DNA of 64,000 nt from Vicinamibacterales bacterium (GTDB taxonomy: Bacteria; Acidobacteriota; Vicinamibacteria; Vicinamibacterales; UBA2999). Under the pieces are notes generated by a model that saw only the letters and a list, made by a program, of their open reading frames with translations, was not told the DNA's origin and did not search any database. Positions 55,291-64,000 of this stretch are shown here, one piece after another. Position 1 is the stretch's first letter. Each line of letters begins with the position of its first letter. The stretch lies in NCBI GenBank assembly GCA_041659285.1, contig JBAZYO010000007.1, forward strand, positions 180,198 through 244,197. The letters are read 5' to 3'. The position numbers and the translations under genes are program-made.

Positions 55291-56895
55291 TTAGCGCTGC
55301 CCCGCGGTCGTGGCCGGTCGGCGCCTGGCGCGCTCGACCATGGCCGCGACGTCGGCCGCCAGCTTCTTCGCGTCGTAGACGATGCCGTCCTTGATGGTGT
55401 ACTTGATGCCGCCGACGCGCTCGACCTTCCCGGTCTGGTCGTTCAGCTTCACCGCGCCCGTGGCGTAGAGGACCTTGAAGTTCTCGAGCGGGTTCTGATC
55501 CACCAGCACCATGTCGGCCAGCAGGCCCGGCCGGATGATGCCGAAGTCAATCGGCTTCCCCTTCGGTTCCGACAACGTCAGCGCGCCGTTCAGCGTCGCC
55601 GACCGGATTACCTCCAGCGGGTGAAACCCGGCCTCCTGCAGCATCTCGAACTCCAGGATGTAGCCGAAGCCGTAGGTCTGATAGATAAAGCCCGAATCCG
55701 ATCCGGTCGTGACGCGGCCGCCGGCGTTCTTGAAGTCGTTGATGAACGACATCCACACCTGGTAGAAGCGCTTCCACTGGATCTCGTCCTCGGTGGTCCA
55801 GTTGAACCAGTAGGCACCGTGCGCGTTGCGGTTGGGCTGATAGAAATCCCACAGCGACGGCATGGTGTACTTCTCCTGCCAGTCGGCGTTGCGCATCCGC
55901 ATCACGTCGCGGCCGGCCGAGTAGATGGTCATGGTCGGGTCGAGCACGAACTTGCCATCCACCCATTCCTTGATCAGCGCGTTCCACTGTTCGCTGCCGC
56001 GCGGGTGAATCTTGTCGTAGAGGCGCGCGACCTGGCCGAAGCGGTGCTGCTCGTCGTTGTAGTTCTGGTTCACCGGGAACGGCTGCACCGTGTAGTCCTT
56101 GAGCAGCGCCTCGAACAGGCCGTAGTAGTGGGTCAGCGTGCCAAGGCCGAGGCGCGAGGCATCGCGCGCGTTCATGCGGCTGACGCCCATCTGGTCGAGG
56201 TGCGCGGTCGAGCCGAGGTTGAACTTTTTGGCCTCGTCCAGCAGGGCCGCCATGATCTCGGGGTCCTGCGCGCCGAGCTTGAGGCCGTCGACGCCCTTCT
56301 TGGCGGCAAAGCGGACCCACTCGCGCGCGGTTTCCGGTGTTTGCGGACGCGTGCGATCCCAGCCTTCGCCGCTGAACGGGCGGTGGTACGAGAAGATGCG
56401 CGGCGCCACGATCTGGTTCTTCGCCGACAGCTCGCGCTGGTTGAGGTCCCAGTCCATCGACCCGCACGGCACGCCGCGCACGGTGGTCACGCCGTGCATC
56501 ATCCACAGCTTGTAGACGTATTCCGGGTCGCGGGCCTGGCCGCCGCCGCAGTGCACGTGGGCGTCCACGAAGCCCGGCATCAGGAACATCCCGGTGCCGT
56601 CAATTTCCTTGGTGCCCTTGGCCGGGCGGTTCCGACCTGTGATCGGCACGCCGGGGAACCCGATGCTGGTCACTTCGGTGATGCGGTTGTCCTGCACCAC
56701 GATGTCCATGGGCCCGCGCGGGGGCGCGCCGGTGCCGTCGATCACCGTGACCCCGCGGATCACCATGCGATCGAACGGACCCTCGCCGTCGCCCGGCTGG
56801 CGGGTCGGCGTCGGGCTCATCTGCTGGGCTGACAGCGATGCCGCGGCCACCACAAGGACCGCGCCAGTAAGAATTGAGCGCCACGTTCGCGACAT
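55291..56895 (-). CDS. Exported amidohydrolase-family protein
   Basis: This 534-residue protein has a signal peptide (MSRTWRSILTGAVLVVAAASLSAQ). Metal ligands: HVH in MPGFVDAHVHCGGG, Lys in DGLKLGAQD, His in GSTAHLDQMG, His in TLTHYYG, and Asp in TGSDSGFIYQ. The C-terminal GLLADMVLVDQNPLENF closes the composite sandwich. It is long for the family because of a 100-residue insert (about 280-380) rich in aromatic residues. Substrate unknown. The ribosome-binding site GGAGGAGCC precedes ATG. Of the three amidohydrolases in the window this is the largest. Confidence 0.85.
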   Translation of the reverse strand: MSRTWRSILTGAVLVVAAASLSAQQMSPTPTRQPGDGEGPFDRMVIRGVTVIDGTGAPPRGPMDIVVQDNRITEVTSIGFPGVPITGRNRPAKGTKEIDGTGMFLMPGFVDAHVHCGGGQARDPEYVYKLWMMHGVTTVRGVPCGSMDWDLNQRELSAKNQIVAPRIFSYHRPFSGEGWDRTRPQTPETAREWVRFAAKKGVDGLKLGAQDPEIMAALLDEAKKFNLGSTAHLDQMGVSRMNARDASRLGLGTLTHYYGLFEALLKDYTVQPFPVNQNYNDEQHRFGQVARLYDKIHPRGSEQWNALIKEWVDGKFVLDPTMTIYSAGRDVMRMRNADWQEKYTMPSLWDFYQPNRNAHGAYWFNWTTEDEIQWKRFYQVWMSFINDFKNAGGRVTTGSDSGFIYQTYGFGYILEFEMLQEAGFHPLEVIRSATLNGALTLSEPKGKPIDFGIIRPGLLADMVLVDQNPLENFKVLYATGAVKLNDQTGKVERVGGIKYTIKDGIVYDAKKLAADVAAMVERARRRPATTAGQR

Positions 56896-57030
56896 TTCAG
56901 GCTCCTCCGGAAAGGCAAATTCTAACAGGAGAAGAGGAGGTCAGGAGAGTTCAATCTCGGCATGCCATGACACAATCGGCGCGCGTGCCCGGCTACATGA
57001 TTGGGCAGAACAGGAAACGACGACGTGAGA

Positions 57031-59517
57031 TCAGTCGGTGCGCAGCGCCGTCATCGGATCGATCCGCATGGCCCGTCGTGCGGGCACGAAGTTCGCCAGG
57101 CCGGCGGCAATGGCCATGGCCGTGAAGGCCAGGCCCCACGCGACCGGATCGAGCGGCTGCACCCCGTAGAGCAGGCCGCGGAGCGCGAACGCCACCACCG
57201 CGGCCAGGGCGCCGCCCACGATCAGCCCAATCGCCACAATCGAGAAGCCCTGGCGCATGACCATGCCCATGACCCGCTCCGGCCGGGCGCCAAGCGCCAT
57301 GCGGACGCCGATCTCGCGGGTGCGCCGCGCCACCGAAAACGCGATCACACCGTAGAGCCCGATCGCCGCCAGCAGCGTGCCGAGGCCACCGAACGCCGTG
57401 GCCAGCATGGCGCCGACCCGCGCCGGCATCAGGCTGAGCCCCAGGTTCTGCTCCATGGTGTTCGCCGACGCGAACACCAGGCCCGGCTCCATCGACAGCA
57501 GCTCGCGCCGCAGGTCGTTGACCAGCGCCGTCGCGTCGCCATTGGTCCGCGCCAGCAGGAAGTTGTAGCGGCTCGCCCGCTGCGCCTCGGCGAAGTAGAC
57601 GAACGGCGACGCCTGCTCGAGCACGCCGTGGCGCTTGTGATCGCGGCTGACGCCGACAATGCGGTAGGTGCGCTGGTTGGTCGGGTTCTGAAAGGTGTGC
57701 CCCACGGCCGACTCGTTCGGCCAGTACTTCCGCGCCATGGTCTCGTTGACCACGGCCACCTCCGGGCCGCCGGCGATGTCGGACGCCGCGACGTTGCGCC
57801 CCTCGATGACCGGCACGCCCAGCGTGGGCAGGTAGCCCGGAGACACCGCCACGTTCTCGATGATCTCGCCGCGCTGGCCTTCGGTGTAGGTGCGGTTGTC
57901 GATGCGCATTTCCTGCTGGTTGAAGTTGAACGTGAACGGCAGCGTCGGCGACACCAGCCCGGCCGACGTCACGCCCGGCATGGCGCCGACGCGCGCCAGC
58001 GCCTGGCGCCAGAACTCGAGGCCGCGCTCCGGCTCGTAGCGCACCATGTCGGTATCGACCGCAACGGCGGCCAGCCCTTTGGTCTCGAAGCCGACATCGG
58101 CGCGTTGTGAAGCGCCCAGGCTGCGCAGCAGCAGGCCGGCCACGACCAGCAGGACGGCGGTGAGCGCCACCTGCGTGACGACCAGCGCGTCGCGCAGCGC
58201 CCAGCGGCGGCCACCGACCTTGGTGGACGGGGCATCGCCCCGCAGGTCCGACACCAGGCTGGGCGACGACGCCTTGAGCGCCGGCAACAAGCCGGCCAGC
58301 AGGCCCGTGCCGACGGCGATGAGCAGCGAGAACGACAGCACGCGCGCGTCGATGCGGAGGTCGAAGGCGACGTTGACCGGCAGCGGCAACGGCATGGTCT
58401 GCATGCCCTGCACGAGCGCCCACGCGAGGCCGGTCGCGGCGACCGCGCCGAGGAGGCCCAGCAGCAAGCCCTCGACCAGCAGTTGCTGGATCAGCCGCGC
58501 GCGGCTGGCGCCAATCGCCAGCCGCACGCTGATCTCACGACGTCGCGCCGAGGCCCGGGCGAGCAGCATGCCGGCCACGTTCGCGCAGGCGATCAAGAGG
58601 ACGAGCCCAACAATGCCCATCAGGCCCGCCGCGCCTGCCGAGAGCACGCCGCCGGCCTGCGGCACGAGCAGCCGCACGTCCTCGGTCGGCACCGCGGCCA
58701 TCTTGCGGTCCTTGTTGGTCACCGGGTTGGCGGTCTCGAGCTGGGATCCGATCAACGCCACGTTGGCGTGTGCCTGCGCGACCGAAGTGCCGGGCTTCAG
58801 ACGGCCCTTGATGAACATCCAGCGCATGCCGCGGCGCTCGAGGCGCCTCGTGCCGATCGGTGACGGCACCGAATCGGTGATGCCGGCGGGCTCCACTTCT
58901 TCCACGTGCTGCACGGGCAGCCACAGTTCAGGCGTCAGTAGCGGCACCACGCCCGTGAACGACGGCGGCGCCACGCCCGCAATGGTGTACGGCAGGCCGC
59001 GCAGCGTGAGGGACTTGCCGGCGATCGCCGGGTCGCCGCCGAACTCGCGCTGCCACATGTGATGGGAAATCACCACCACGCGCGCGGCCGACGGTGCATC
59101 GTCGGATGGCACGAGCAGCCGGCCGAGGAACGGCTGCACGCCGAGCAGCATGAAGTGATTGGAGGTGACCACCTGCCCGAGGGTGATGCGCGACCGGTCG
59201 CCCAGGCTGAGCGGCGCCATCATCGGGCTGTAGCCCATCATGTCGGTGAAGACCGTGTTCCGCGCCTTCAGGTCCTGGAAGTCGGCATACGACGAGGTCG
59301 CATACTCGTCACCGTCGCCGCCGGTGGTGAACACGTCCACCAGCGACCCCGGGTCGGTGACGGGCAAGGGACGAAACAGCAGGGAGTCCACCAGCGAGAA
59401 CATCGCGGTGTTGACGCCCACGCCCAGGCCGAGCGACAGGATGGCGACCGCTGAGAAGCCGGGGCTCCTGGCCATCCACCGGAGCGCGTATCGAAGGTCC
59501 TTGAGGAGGGTTTCCAC
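57031..59517 (-). CDS. ADOP-type ABC transporter permease (MacB/FtsX family)
   Basis: This 828-residue paralogue of the permease at 3147-5603 starts with LLKDLRYALRWMARSPGFSAVAILSLGLGVGVNTAMFSLV and has the same order: MacB core, FtsX helices (IACANVAGMLLARASARRREISVRLAIG), second periplasmic domain, FtsX helices (LLAAIGLYGVIAFSVARRTREIGVRMALG). No ATPase gene is adjacent. The start is GTG 59517 behind AAGGAG, although the spacing is short. The 135 bp between it and the upstream amidohydrolase start contains no visible gene. Substrate unknown. Confidence 0.92.
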   Translation of the reverse strand: METLLKDLRYALRWMARSPGFSAVAILSLGLGVGVNTAMFSLVDSLLFRPLPVTDPGSLVDVFTTGGDGDEYATSSYADFQDLKARNTVFTDMMGYSPMMAPLSLGDRSRITLGQVVTSNHFMLLGVQPFLGRLLVPSDDAPSAARVVVISHHMWQREFGGDPAIAGKSLTLRGLPYTIAGVAPPSFTGVVPLLTPELWLPVQHVEEVEPAGITDSVPSPIGTRRLERRGMRWMFIKGRLKPGTSVAQAHANVALIGSQLETANPVTNKDRKMAAVPTEDVRLLVPQAGGVLSAGAAGLMGIVGLVLLIACANVAGMLLARASARRREISVRLAIGASRARLIQQLLVEGLLLGLLGAVAATGLAWALVQGMQTMPLPLPVNVAFDLRIDARVLSFSLLIAVGTGLLAGLLPALKASSPSLVSDLRGDAPSTKVGGRRWALRDALVVTQVALTAVLLVVAGLLLRSLGASQRADVGFETKGLAAVAVDTDMVRYEPERGLEFWRQALARVGAMPGVTSAGLVSPTLPFTFNFNQQEMRIDNRTYTEGQRGEIIENVAVSPGYLPTLGVPVIEGRNVAASDIAGGPEVAVVNETMARKYWPNESAVGHTFQNPTNQRTYRIVGVSRDHKRHGVLEQASPFVYFAEAQRASRYNFLLARTNGDATALVNDLRRELLSMEPGLVFASANTMEQNLGLSLMPARVGAMLATAFGGLGTLLAAIGLYGVIAFSVARRTREIGVRMALGARPERVMGMVMRQGFSIVAIGLIVGGALAAVVAFALRGLLYGVQPLDPVAWGLAFTAMAIAAGLANFVPARRAMRIDPMTALRTD

Positions 59518-59567
59518 GTCTCCTTAGACGACGCCGGTGTACTGAAGTTCAGGTTTTGGTGCCAGAA

Positions 59568-59592
59568 GGCCGGCGCTTCAGTGCCGGCCCTC
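59568..59592. repeat. REP-like hairpin (TTCA loop)
   Basis: GGCCGGCGC-TTCA-GTGCCGGCC (59568-59589), with TCAC just beyond (59591-59594). One arm mismatch is present. It separates the ADOP gene start from the SDR stop and may end the SDR transcript. Confidence 0.6.
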
Positions 59593-60400
59593 ACGCCTTG
59601 CGATACCGCCGTCCCGCGCTGCCCGACATGCGCTTGACGATGCCCTTGGGGACGACGCCCATCAGCCAGAGCAAGAGCCTGTAAATGCGTCCGTTGACGA
59701 ACACCGGGTCCCCGCGCATCACGGCCTCGTAACCCTCGCGGGCGACGTCGGCTGCGTTCAGCCACGCCATCTTCGGCACGCTGTGCATCTGCTGCCGGGT
59801 GCCGGTCACGTCATGGAATTCGCTGTAAGTGAAGCCGGGGCACACGGCCGTGACGTTCACGCCCTTCGACGCGTTCTCGGCGGCCAGCGCTTCCGAGAAT
59901 CGGATCAGGAACGCCTTCGACGCGCCGTAGAGCGTATGCCCGGCCGGCGCCGGCACCAGGCCGGCCACCGAGGCGATGTTGATGACGCGGCCCCAGCCCC
60001 GCTCGATCATCGGCGGCAACAGGCGATACGTGAGGTCGCACACCGCGGTCATCATGATCTGCATGAATCGCTGGTGGTCTGCCCACGGCACGTTCACGTA
60101 GCTGCCCGGCACGCCGTAGCCGGCGTTGTTGATCAGGAAGTCGATCCGCAGTCCCTGGGCGCGCACGGCCTCGGCGATGCGCGCCGGGGCGTCCGGCTCC
60201 GCCAGGTCGGCGACGACAACGCAGGTGGGGATGCCGTGCCGTTGGGTCAGCTCTCGAGCGAGGTCGTCGAGCCTCTCCCGGCGCCGGGCAGTCAGCACCA
60301 GCCCGTAGCCCTTCGCCGCCAGCAACTCGGCGAACGCCTTGCCGATGCCCGCCGACGCGCCGGTCACCAGCGCGGTCTTGCCATCCCCTTCTCGTGCCAT
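59591..60400 (-). CDS. Classical short-chain dehydrogenase/reductase
   Basis: This 269-residue SDR has all hallmarks: cofactor motif TALVTGASAGIGKAFAELLAAKG, NAG in LINNAGYGVPG, catalytic Ser in INIASVAGLVP, and Tyr-x-x-x-Lys in TLYGASKAFLIRFSEAL. The Arg-rich loop after strand 2 (LTARRRERLDDLA) suggests NADP preference. Substrate unknown; the C-terminal extension with a hydrophobic stretch (RLLLWLMGVVPKGIVKRM) could associate with membrane, as in bacterial DltE/SadH-type SDRs. ATG 60400 is chosen; TATACT lies 5 nt upstream. Confidence 0.9.
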   Translation of the reverse strand: MAREGDGKTALVTGASAGIGKAFAELLAAKGYGLVLTARRRERLDDLARELTQRHGIPTCVVVADLAEPDAPARIAEAVRAQGLRIDFLINNAGYGVPGSYVNVPWADHQRFMQIMMTAVCDLTYRLLPPMIERGWGRVINIASVAGLVPAPAGHTLYGASKAFLIRFSEALAAENASKGVNVTAVCPGFTYSEFHDVTGTRQQMHSVPKMAWLNAADVAREGYEAVMRGDPVFVNGRIYRLLLWLMGVVPKGIVKRMSGSAGRRYRKA

Positions 60401-60405
60401 GCCCG

Positions 60406-60411
60406 AGTATA
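60406..60411 (-). promoter_or_regulatory. Candidate leaderless -10 element, SDR gene
   Basis: On the minus strand TATACT is followed by CGGGC (5 nt) and the ATG at 60400; there is no ribosome-binding site. Confidence 0.5.
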
Positions 60412-60417
60412 GAGGGG

Positions 60418-60440
60418 GTCCGGCTAAAGCCGGACGCAAC
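60418..60440. repeat. REP-like hairpin (GTCCGGC arms)
   Basis: GTCCGGC-TAAA-GCCGGAC (60418-60435), then G and CAAC, a one-base decay of the CTAC foot. Same unit as at 13015 and 31690. It lies between divergent genes, upstream of the SDR promoter. Confidence 0.8.
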
Positions 60441-60488
60441 ATCGCCGCCGAAGGTTATGATGAGTGACCCCTGCCGGAGGAACCCAAT

Positions 60489-61292
60489 ATGCGCCTGACC
60501 CGTGTCCTGCTCGCCGTCGTCACTTCCGTCGCGTTGACGGGATGCATCAACAGCACCACCCTCATCAAGCTGAACGCCGACGGCAGTGGCACCGTGGAAC
60601 AGACCACGCTGATGAACATGGGCGCGCTCAAGGCCATGGTGCCCGGCGCCGACAAGCAAATGGGCGGCGCCGTCGTCAACAGGGCCGACCTCGAACGCAC
60701 CGCGGCCCGCATGGGCAAGGGCGTGCGGCTGGTATCGGCCGAACCGGCGAAGGGCGCGACCGGCTTCGAGGGCTCCAAGGCCATCTTCGCCTTCGACGAC
60801 ATCAACCAGGTCCAGGTGGCCCAGGGGCCCAGCATGAGCGGCGGCGTCGGCGGCAGCGTCCCGGCGGAGCCAAGCGCCAACGACCCGGTCAAGTTCAAGC
60901 TGACGCGATCGGGCGGCACCTCGACCCTGACGATTGCGTTCGTGGACAAGCCGGGCAACGTCAACGTGAACCAGGGCACCGACAGCGACATGCCCGACCT
61001 CACCAACCCGATGATGATGAACATGATCAAGAGCATGTTCGCGGGCTTCAAGATCAACATCGACCTCGAAGTGGCCGGCAAGATCGTGAAGACCAACGCC
61101 GAATACGTCACCGGGTCGCGCCTCACGCTCCTCGAAATGGACATGGAGGCGCTGCTCGCCGACGAAGCCAAGCTCAAGGCCCTGCAGGGCAAGCTGGGCG
61201 CCAACGCGTCGCTGTCGGCGGTGAAGCCCTACTTGAAGGACATCAAGGGCATCAAGATCGACGGTCCAACGATTAGCGTGGAATTCAAGTAG
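60489..61292 (+). CDS. Conserved lipoprotein, function unknown
   Basis: This 267-residue protein has a lipobox (ALTGC, Cys19), so it is anchored in a membrane. A clear ribosome-binding site (GGAGGAACCC) precedes the ATG, and TATGAT lies about 30 nt upstream. The body has beta-rich stretches (LIKLNADGSGTVEQTTLMN, GGTSTLTIAFVDK) and a helix-rich end with the tract MMMNMIKSMFAGFKI. DGSG-TVE and KTNAEYVTGSRLTLLEMDM are seen in some acidobacterial lipoproteins, but no enzymatic motif is visible. Confidence 0.7.
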   Translation: MRLTRVLLAVVTSVALTGCINSTTLIKLNADGSGTVEQTTLMNMGALKAMVPGADKQMGGAVVNRADLERTAARMGKGVRLVSAEPAKGATGFEGSKAIFAFDDINQVQVAQGPSMSGGVGGSVPAEPSANDPVKFKLTRSGGTSTLTIAFVDKPGNVNVNQGTDSDMPDLTNPMMMNMIKSMFAGFKINIDLEVAGKIVKTNAEYVTGSRLTLLEMDMEALLADEAKLKALQGKLGANASLSAVKPYLKDIKGIKIDGPTISVEFK

Positions 61293-61294
61293 CG

Positions 61295-64000
61295 TTACTG
61301 TCCGGGCCAGCGGCCGGGCGTGTAAGCCACGCCCGCCGCTTCCATCTGCTGCTCGAACTTCTTCAACTCCGCTTCGAGCGCCCGGAGCTTCGTAATCTCG
61401 GCGGACAGCTCATCGAACGCAATGCCGTAGTTCAGCTGCTGCGTGCCGGTCGGCCCGCCCGACAGGCCGCGGGCGCCGGCCGCGGCGGAATTCACCCGTT
61501 GTTGAATGGATGACGGCGATCCGGATTCAAGGCCGCGCAGGGTCTCGTCACCGCGCAGCTTGCGCAGCACGGCCAGCACGCGCTGATCGAACCGCGCCGC
61601 TTCGTCCAGCATCTTCAGGTCGGCCGGCGAGTCCACCAGCGCGCGCCGAATCGCCGTGGTCCGCGTCCGCAGGTTGTTGGCCTGCTCGAGCGCGCCGGTG
61701 AACGACCGCTGGAGCTTCGCGACCTTGTCCTGGTAGTCGGTCGCGGCGGCACGGGCCGCGGGGGGGACCGCCGATGCGGGGTCGGCGGCCACCGTCAGCG
61801 TCTGCTCCGCGCCAAGCGAGGTCAACGCGCCACCCACGCGCCGCGAGAGCGACACTTTGTAGGTGCCCGGCGGCACAAACGCACCACCGCCGGTTCCGCC
61901 CTGAAACACCGGCGGGGCCTCGTCATCGTCGTTGCCACCACCACCACCACCACCGCCGCCACCGAAACCGCCACCGCCACCCGTGGTGGCCGGGACGCCG
62001 CGCAGGTTCCAGACGTACCGGTGAATGCCGCGCGTGCCGGGCACGGTGAGCCGGCGGACGACCTTGCCGGACGAGTCGGCGACGGTGAGGAAGGTCTGCG
62101 GCGCTTCTTCATCCGCTTCCGCGGTGAGGTCGGCCTGTGACGGATAGGGCGGCGTCTCCTTCTTCTGCTCCGCGGCGCGGGCCGCGTCCTGGCGGCGCTG
62201 GCGCAGCGTCTTCGGCGCGTCCTTCAGCCAGTAGGTCATCACGGCGCCTTCGGGCAGGTTCTCGCCCATCCACAACTGCTCGCCTTGCGAGCCACGGGCG
62301 CGGCCGCTCTCGGGAACCGCCAGCATCGCCGTCCTGGTCGTGAACAGGTGCGCGTCCTTCTGGAAGACCGCCGCATTGACCTGCCGCAGCGCCGAATAGT
62401 CGTCCAGCACGTAGAAGCCGCGGCCGAACGTGGCGAGCACGAGGTCGTTCTCGCGCTCCTGGATCGCCAGGTCGCGCACCGCGATGGTCGGCAGGTTGGT
62501 CTTCAGCCGGATCCATTTCTTGCCGCCGTCGGTCGTGACGAACAACCCGAACTCGGTGCCGCAGAACAGGAGGTCCGGGTTGACGTGGTCCTCGGCAAAG
62601 GCGAGGGCCGGACCGTTGGCGGGCAGGTCGCCGGCGATGTTGGTCCACGTCGCGCCCTTGTTCGCGCTCTTGTAGACGTAGGGCTTGAAGTCGCCGTTCT
62701 TGCTGTTCTCGTAGATCGCGTAGACGACGTTCTCGTCGATCTTCGAGGCGAAGATGCGCTGCACGTAGACGCCGTGCGTCTTGTAGTCGGGCAGGCCGGG
62801 CGGGTTCTCGCTCTTGCGCCAGGTGGCGCCGCCGTCGTAACTAAACTGGATCAGGCCGTCGTCGGTGCCGACATAGAGGAGGCCTTCCCGCTTCCGCGAC
62901 TCGGCCAGCGTCGAGATGTTGCCCCACGTCGCGGTCGATTGATGCTGCGCGATCGCCTCCGGCGGCCACACCCGGCCCATCACCGGCAACAGGTTGCGGT
63001 CGGTCTGCCGCGTCACGTCGGGGCTGATCGCCTTCCAGTTGTTGCCGCGATCGTCGCTGCGGAACAACTTGTTGGCGCCGAAGTACAGGCGCGACGGGTT
63101 GTGCGGGCTGATGATGAAGGGCGATTCCCAGTTGAAGCGCAGCGGCGGCTCGCCCTTCCCTTCCACCGGCTTGATGTTGACGCGCTCGCTGGTGCGGCGA
63201 TCGAGACGGACGATGCCGCCGTACTGCGACTCGGCATAGACGATGTTCGGGTCGGTGGGATCGACGCGGGCGACGAAGCCGTCGCCGCCGGTGACGATGA
63301 ACCAGTCGTTGTTGGTCGGGCCCTGCGGACCGCGCGACCGCGAGGGGCCGCCCAGCGTGCTGTTGTCCTGGGTGCCGCCGTAGATGTTGTAGATGGGTGA
63401 CGCGTTATCCACGTCGACGTTGTAGAACTGGGTCACCGACAGGTTGGTGAAGTGTCGCCACAGGCGGCCGCGGTCCCACGTCTCATACAACCCGCCGTCG
63501 CACCCTTCGAGCAGGTGATCGGTATTGTCGGGATCGATCCACACGTAATGGTTGTCAACGTGCTTGGCGCGCTCGCCCAACCCGCGGAAGGTCCGTCCGC
63601 CATCGTCCGACACCTGCGTCTGCACGGTCGGGACGTACAGGCGCTCGGGGTTCTTCGGGTCGGCGTGAATGTTCTTGTAGTACATCGGCTGCGCCGGCAC
63701 GTCGCCGCGGCGCACCCAACTGTCGCCGGAGTCGAGCGAGGCGAAGATGGCGACCGACCCGGTGGCGGGCTCGACCTTGGCGTAGACGAGGCCTGGCTTC
63801 GCCGGCGAGAACGACAGCACGATGCGGCCGAGGTCGCCCCCGGGCAGGCCTTCGCGCACGCGACGCCACGTCTTGCCGCCGTCGGTGGACTTGTGCAGCC
63901 CGCTCTCGGGGCCGCCGTGGATCAGCGTCCAGGTGTGCCGGCGGCGTTGGTGGGCCACGGCCAGCAGCACGTCGGGATCGTTCGGATCCATGGCGACGTC
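61295..64000 (-). CDS. VPS10/BNR-repeat exported protein, 5' part outside window
   Basis: The frame is open from the right edge; 901 residues are visible. Repeated Asp-box motifs (KSTDGGKTWRRV, FSYDGGATWRKS, TTDGGKKWIRL, RSDDRGNNWKAI) place it in the same sortilin-like beta-propeller family as 29383-32595. The C-terminal about 250 residues include a glycine tract (GGGGGFGGGGGGGGGG, encoded by a CCA/CCG triplet run) and a helical end with repeated Glu/Leu (LEAELKKFEQQMEAAGVAYTPGRW). It probably folds into propellers with a C-terminal module. The signal peptide lies outside the window. Confidence 0.9.
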   Translation of the reverse strand, partial: DVAMDPNDPDVLLAVAHQRRRHTWTLIHGGPESGLHKSTDGGKTWRRVREGLPGGDLGRIVLSFSPAKPGLVYAKVEPATGSVAIFASLDSGDSWVRRGDVPAQPMYYKNIHADPKNPERLYVPTVQTQVSDDGGRTFRGLGERAKHVDNHYVWIDPDNTDHLLEGCDGGLYETWDRGRLWRHFTNLSVTQFYNVDVDNASPIYNIYGGTQDNSTLGGPSRSRGPQGPTNNDWFIVTGGDGFVARVDPTDPNIVYAESQYGGIVRLDRRTSERVNIKPVEGKGEPPLRFNWESPFIISPHNPSRLYFGANKLFRSDDRGNNWKAISPDVTRQTDRNLLPVMGRVWPPEAIAQHQSTATWGNISTLAESRKREGLLYVGTDDGLIQFSYDGGATWRKSENPPGLPDYKTHGVYVQRIFASKIDENVVYAIYENSKNGDFKPYVYKSANKGATWTNIAGDLPANGPALAFAEDHVNPDLLFCGTEFGLFVTTDGGKKWIRLKTNLPTIAVRDLAIQERENDLVLATFGRGFYVLDDYSALRQVNAAVFQKDAHLFTTRTAMLAVPESGRARGSQGEQLWMGENLPEGAVMTYWLKDAPKTLRQRRQDAARAAEQKKETPPYPSQADLTAEADEEAPQTFLTVADSSGKVVRRLTVPGTRGIHRYVWNLRGVPATTGGGGGFGGGGGGGGGGNDDDEAPPVFQGGTGGGAFVPPGTYKVSLSRRVGGALTSLGAEQTLTVAADPASAVPPAARAAATDYQDKVAKLQRSFTGALEQANNLRTRTTAIRRALVDSPADLKMLDEAARFDQRVLAVLRKLRGDETLRGLESGSPSSIQQRVNSAAAGARGLSGGPTGTQQLNYGIAFDELSAEITKLRALEAELKKFEQQMEAAGVAYTPGRWPGQ
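61936..61983. repeat. CCA/CCG triplet microsatellite inside the VPS10 gene
   Basis: About seven CCA units (61936-61956) and then CCG/CCA units encode glycine on the minus strand. Changes in unit number would lengthen or shorten the glycine linker in frame rather than switch expression off. Confidence 0.75.

Noticed and set aside
53494..56832. Very long plus-strand open frame (over 1100 codons) opposite the DapA, cytochrome c and amidohydrolase genes
   Set aside because: It is antisense to three genes with clear families, has low-complexity His/Arg/Val/Gly composition, and no motif; it is a GC-rich shadow frame.

Overview
The window is a GC-rich (roughly 65-68 % by eye) bacterial chromosome segment with tightly packed genes on both strands. 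The gene content points to Acidobacteriota, most likely a Vicinamibacteria-type lineage. The signs are two large MacB/FtsX-type orphan permeases of the ADOP kind, a carboxypeptidase-regulatory/TonB receptor, two giant VPS10/BNR-repeat exported proteins, several exported amidohydrolases, M1 and M28 peptidases, and two Uma2-family genes. This placement is inference from family content; no rRNA or tRNA gene was seen.

Layout. 1-6.4 kb: the 3' end of glnS, a zinc-ribbon protein, Uma2, a GNAT acetyltransferase, YbaK, an ADOP permease, and a REP-associated Y1 transposase (RAYT) bracketed by its own palindromes. 6.4-13 kb: an aminotransferase, an SGNH hydrolase, an M1 peptidase and an amidohydrolase. 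13-18.4 kb: a divergent oxyR/katG peroxide-defence pair with a readable OxyR box, then a FAD oxidase. 18.4-29.3 kb: an unusual pair of about 100-bp palindromes, an M28 peptidase, a methyltransferase, an amidohydrolase, a DUF1028 protein, a TonB receptor, an NCS1 permease, an outer-membrane protein and ubiX. 29.4-34.2 kb: a VPS10 protein, a cysteine-dioxygenase-like cupin, a DUF2007 protein and arrays of short ATC-type repeats.

33.7-42.2 kb is the main discovery region: an eight-gene, tightly spaced minus-strand respiratory operon. In transcription order it encodes a 45-residue oxidase subunit IIa-like peptide, ba3-type oxidase subunits II and I, a Rieske protein, cytochrome b, an octaheme HAO-like cytochrome, NapA, and a tetraheme NapB-like lipoprotein. 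It looks like a quinol-oxidising Rieske/cyt b module, with no cyt c1 gene, wired to both an oxygen-reducing and a nitrate-reducing terminal enzyme.

42.3-64 kb: Uma2, cystathionine beta-synthase, an MFS transporter, a formamidase-like protein, a PAP2-like protein, a HupE-like protein, a degraded sigma-factor fragment, panE with a cupin, a ferritin, lipoproteins, an MltB-like transglycosylase, SDRs, a DapA-family enzyme, a diheme cytochrome c, an amidohydrolase, a second ADOP permease, and a second VPS10 protein running off the right edge.

Two window-wide patterns matter. A family of REP-like hairpins (foot GTAG, GGAG or similar; loop TTTA or TTCA; variable arms) recurs at about ten places, including inside three coding regions and at stop codons, and the RAYT gene between such hairpins is the obvious candidate mobiliser. 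Several genes without a ribosome-binding site have a TANNNT -10 element 5-9 nt before the ATG, which suggests leaderless transcription.
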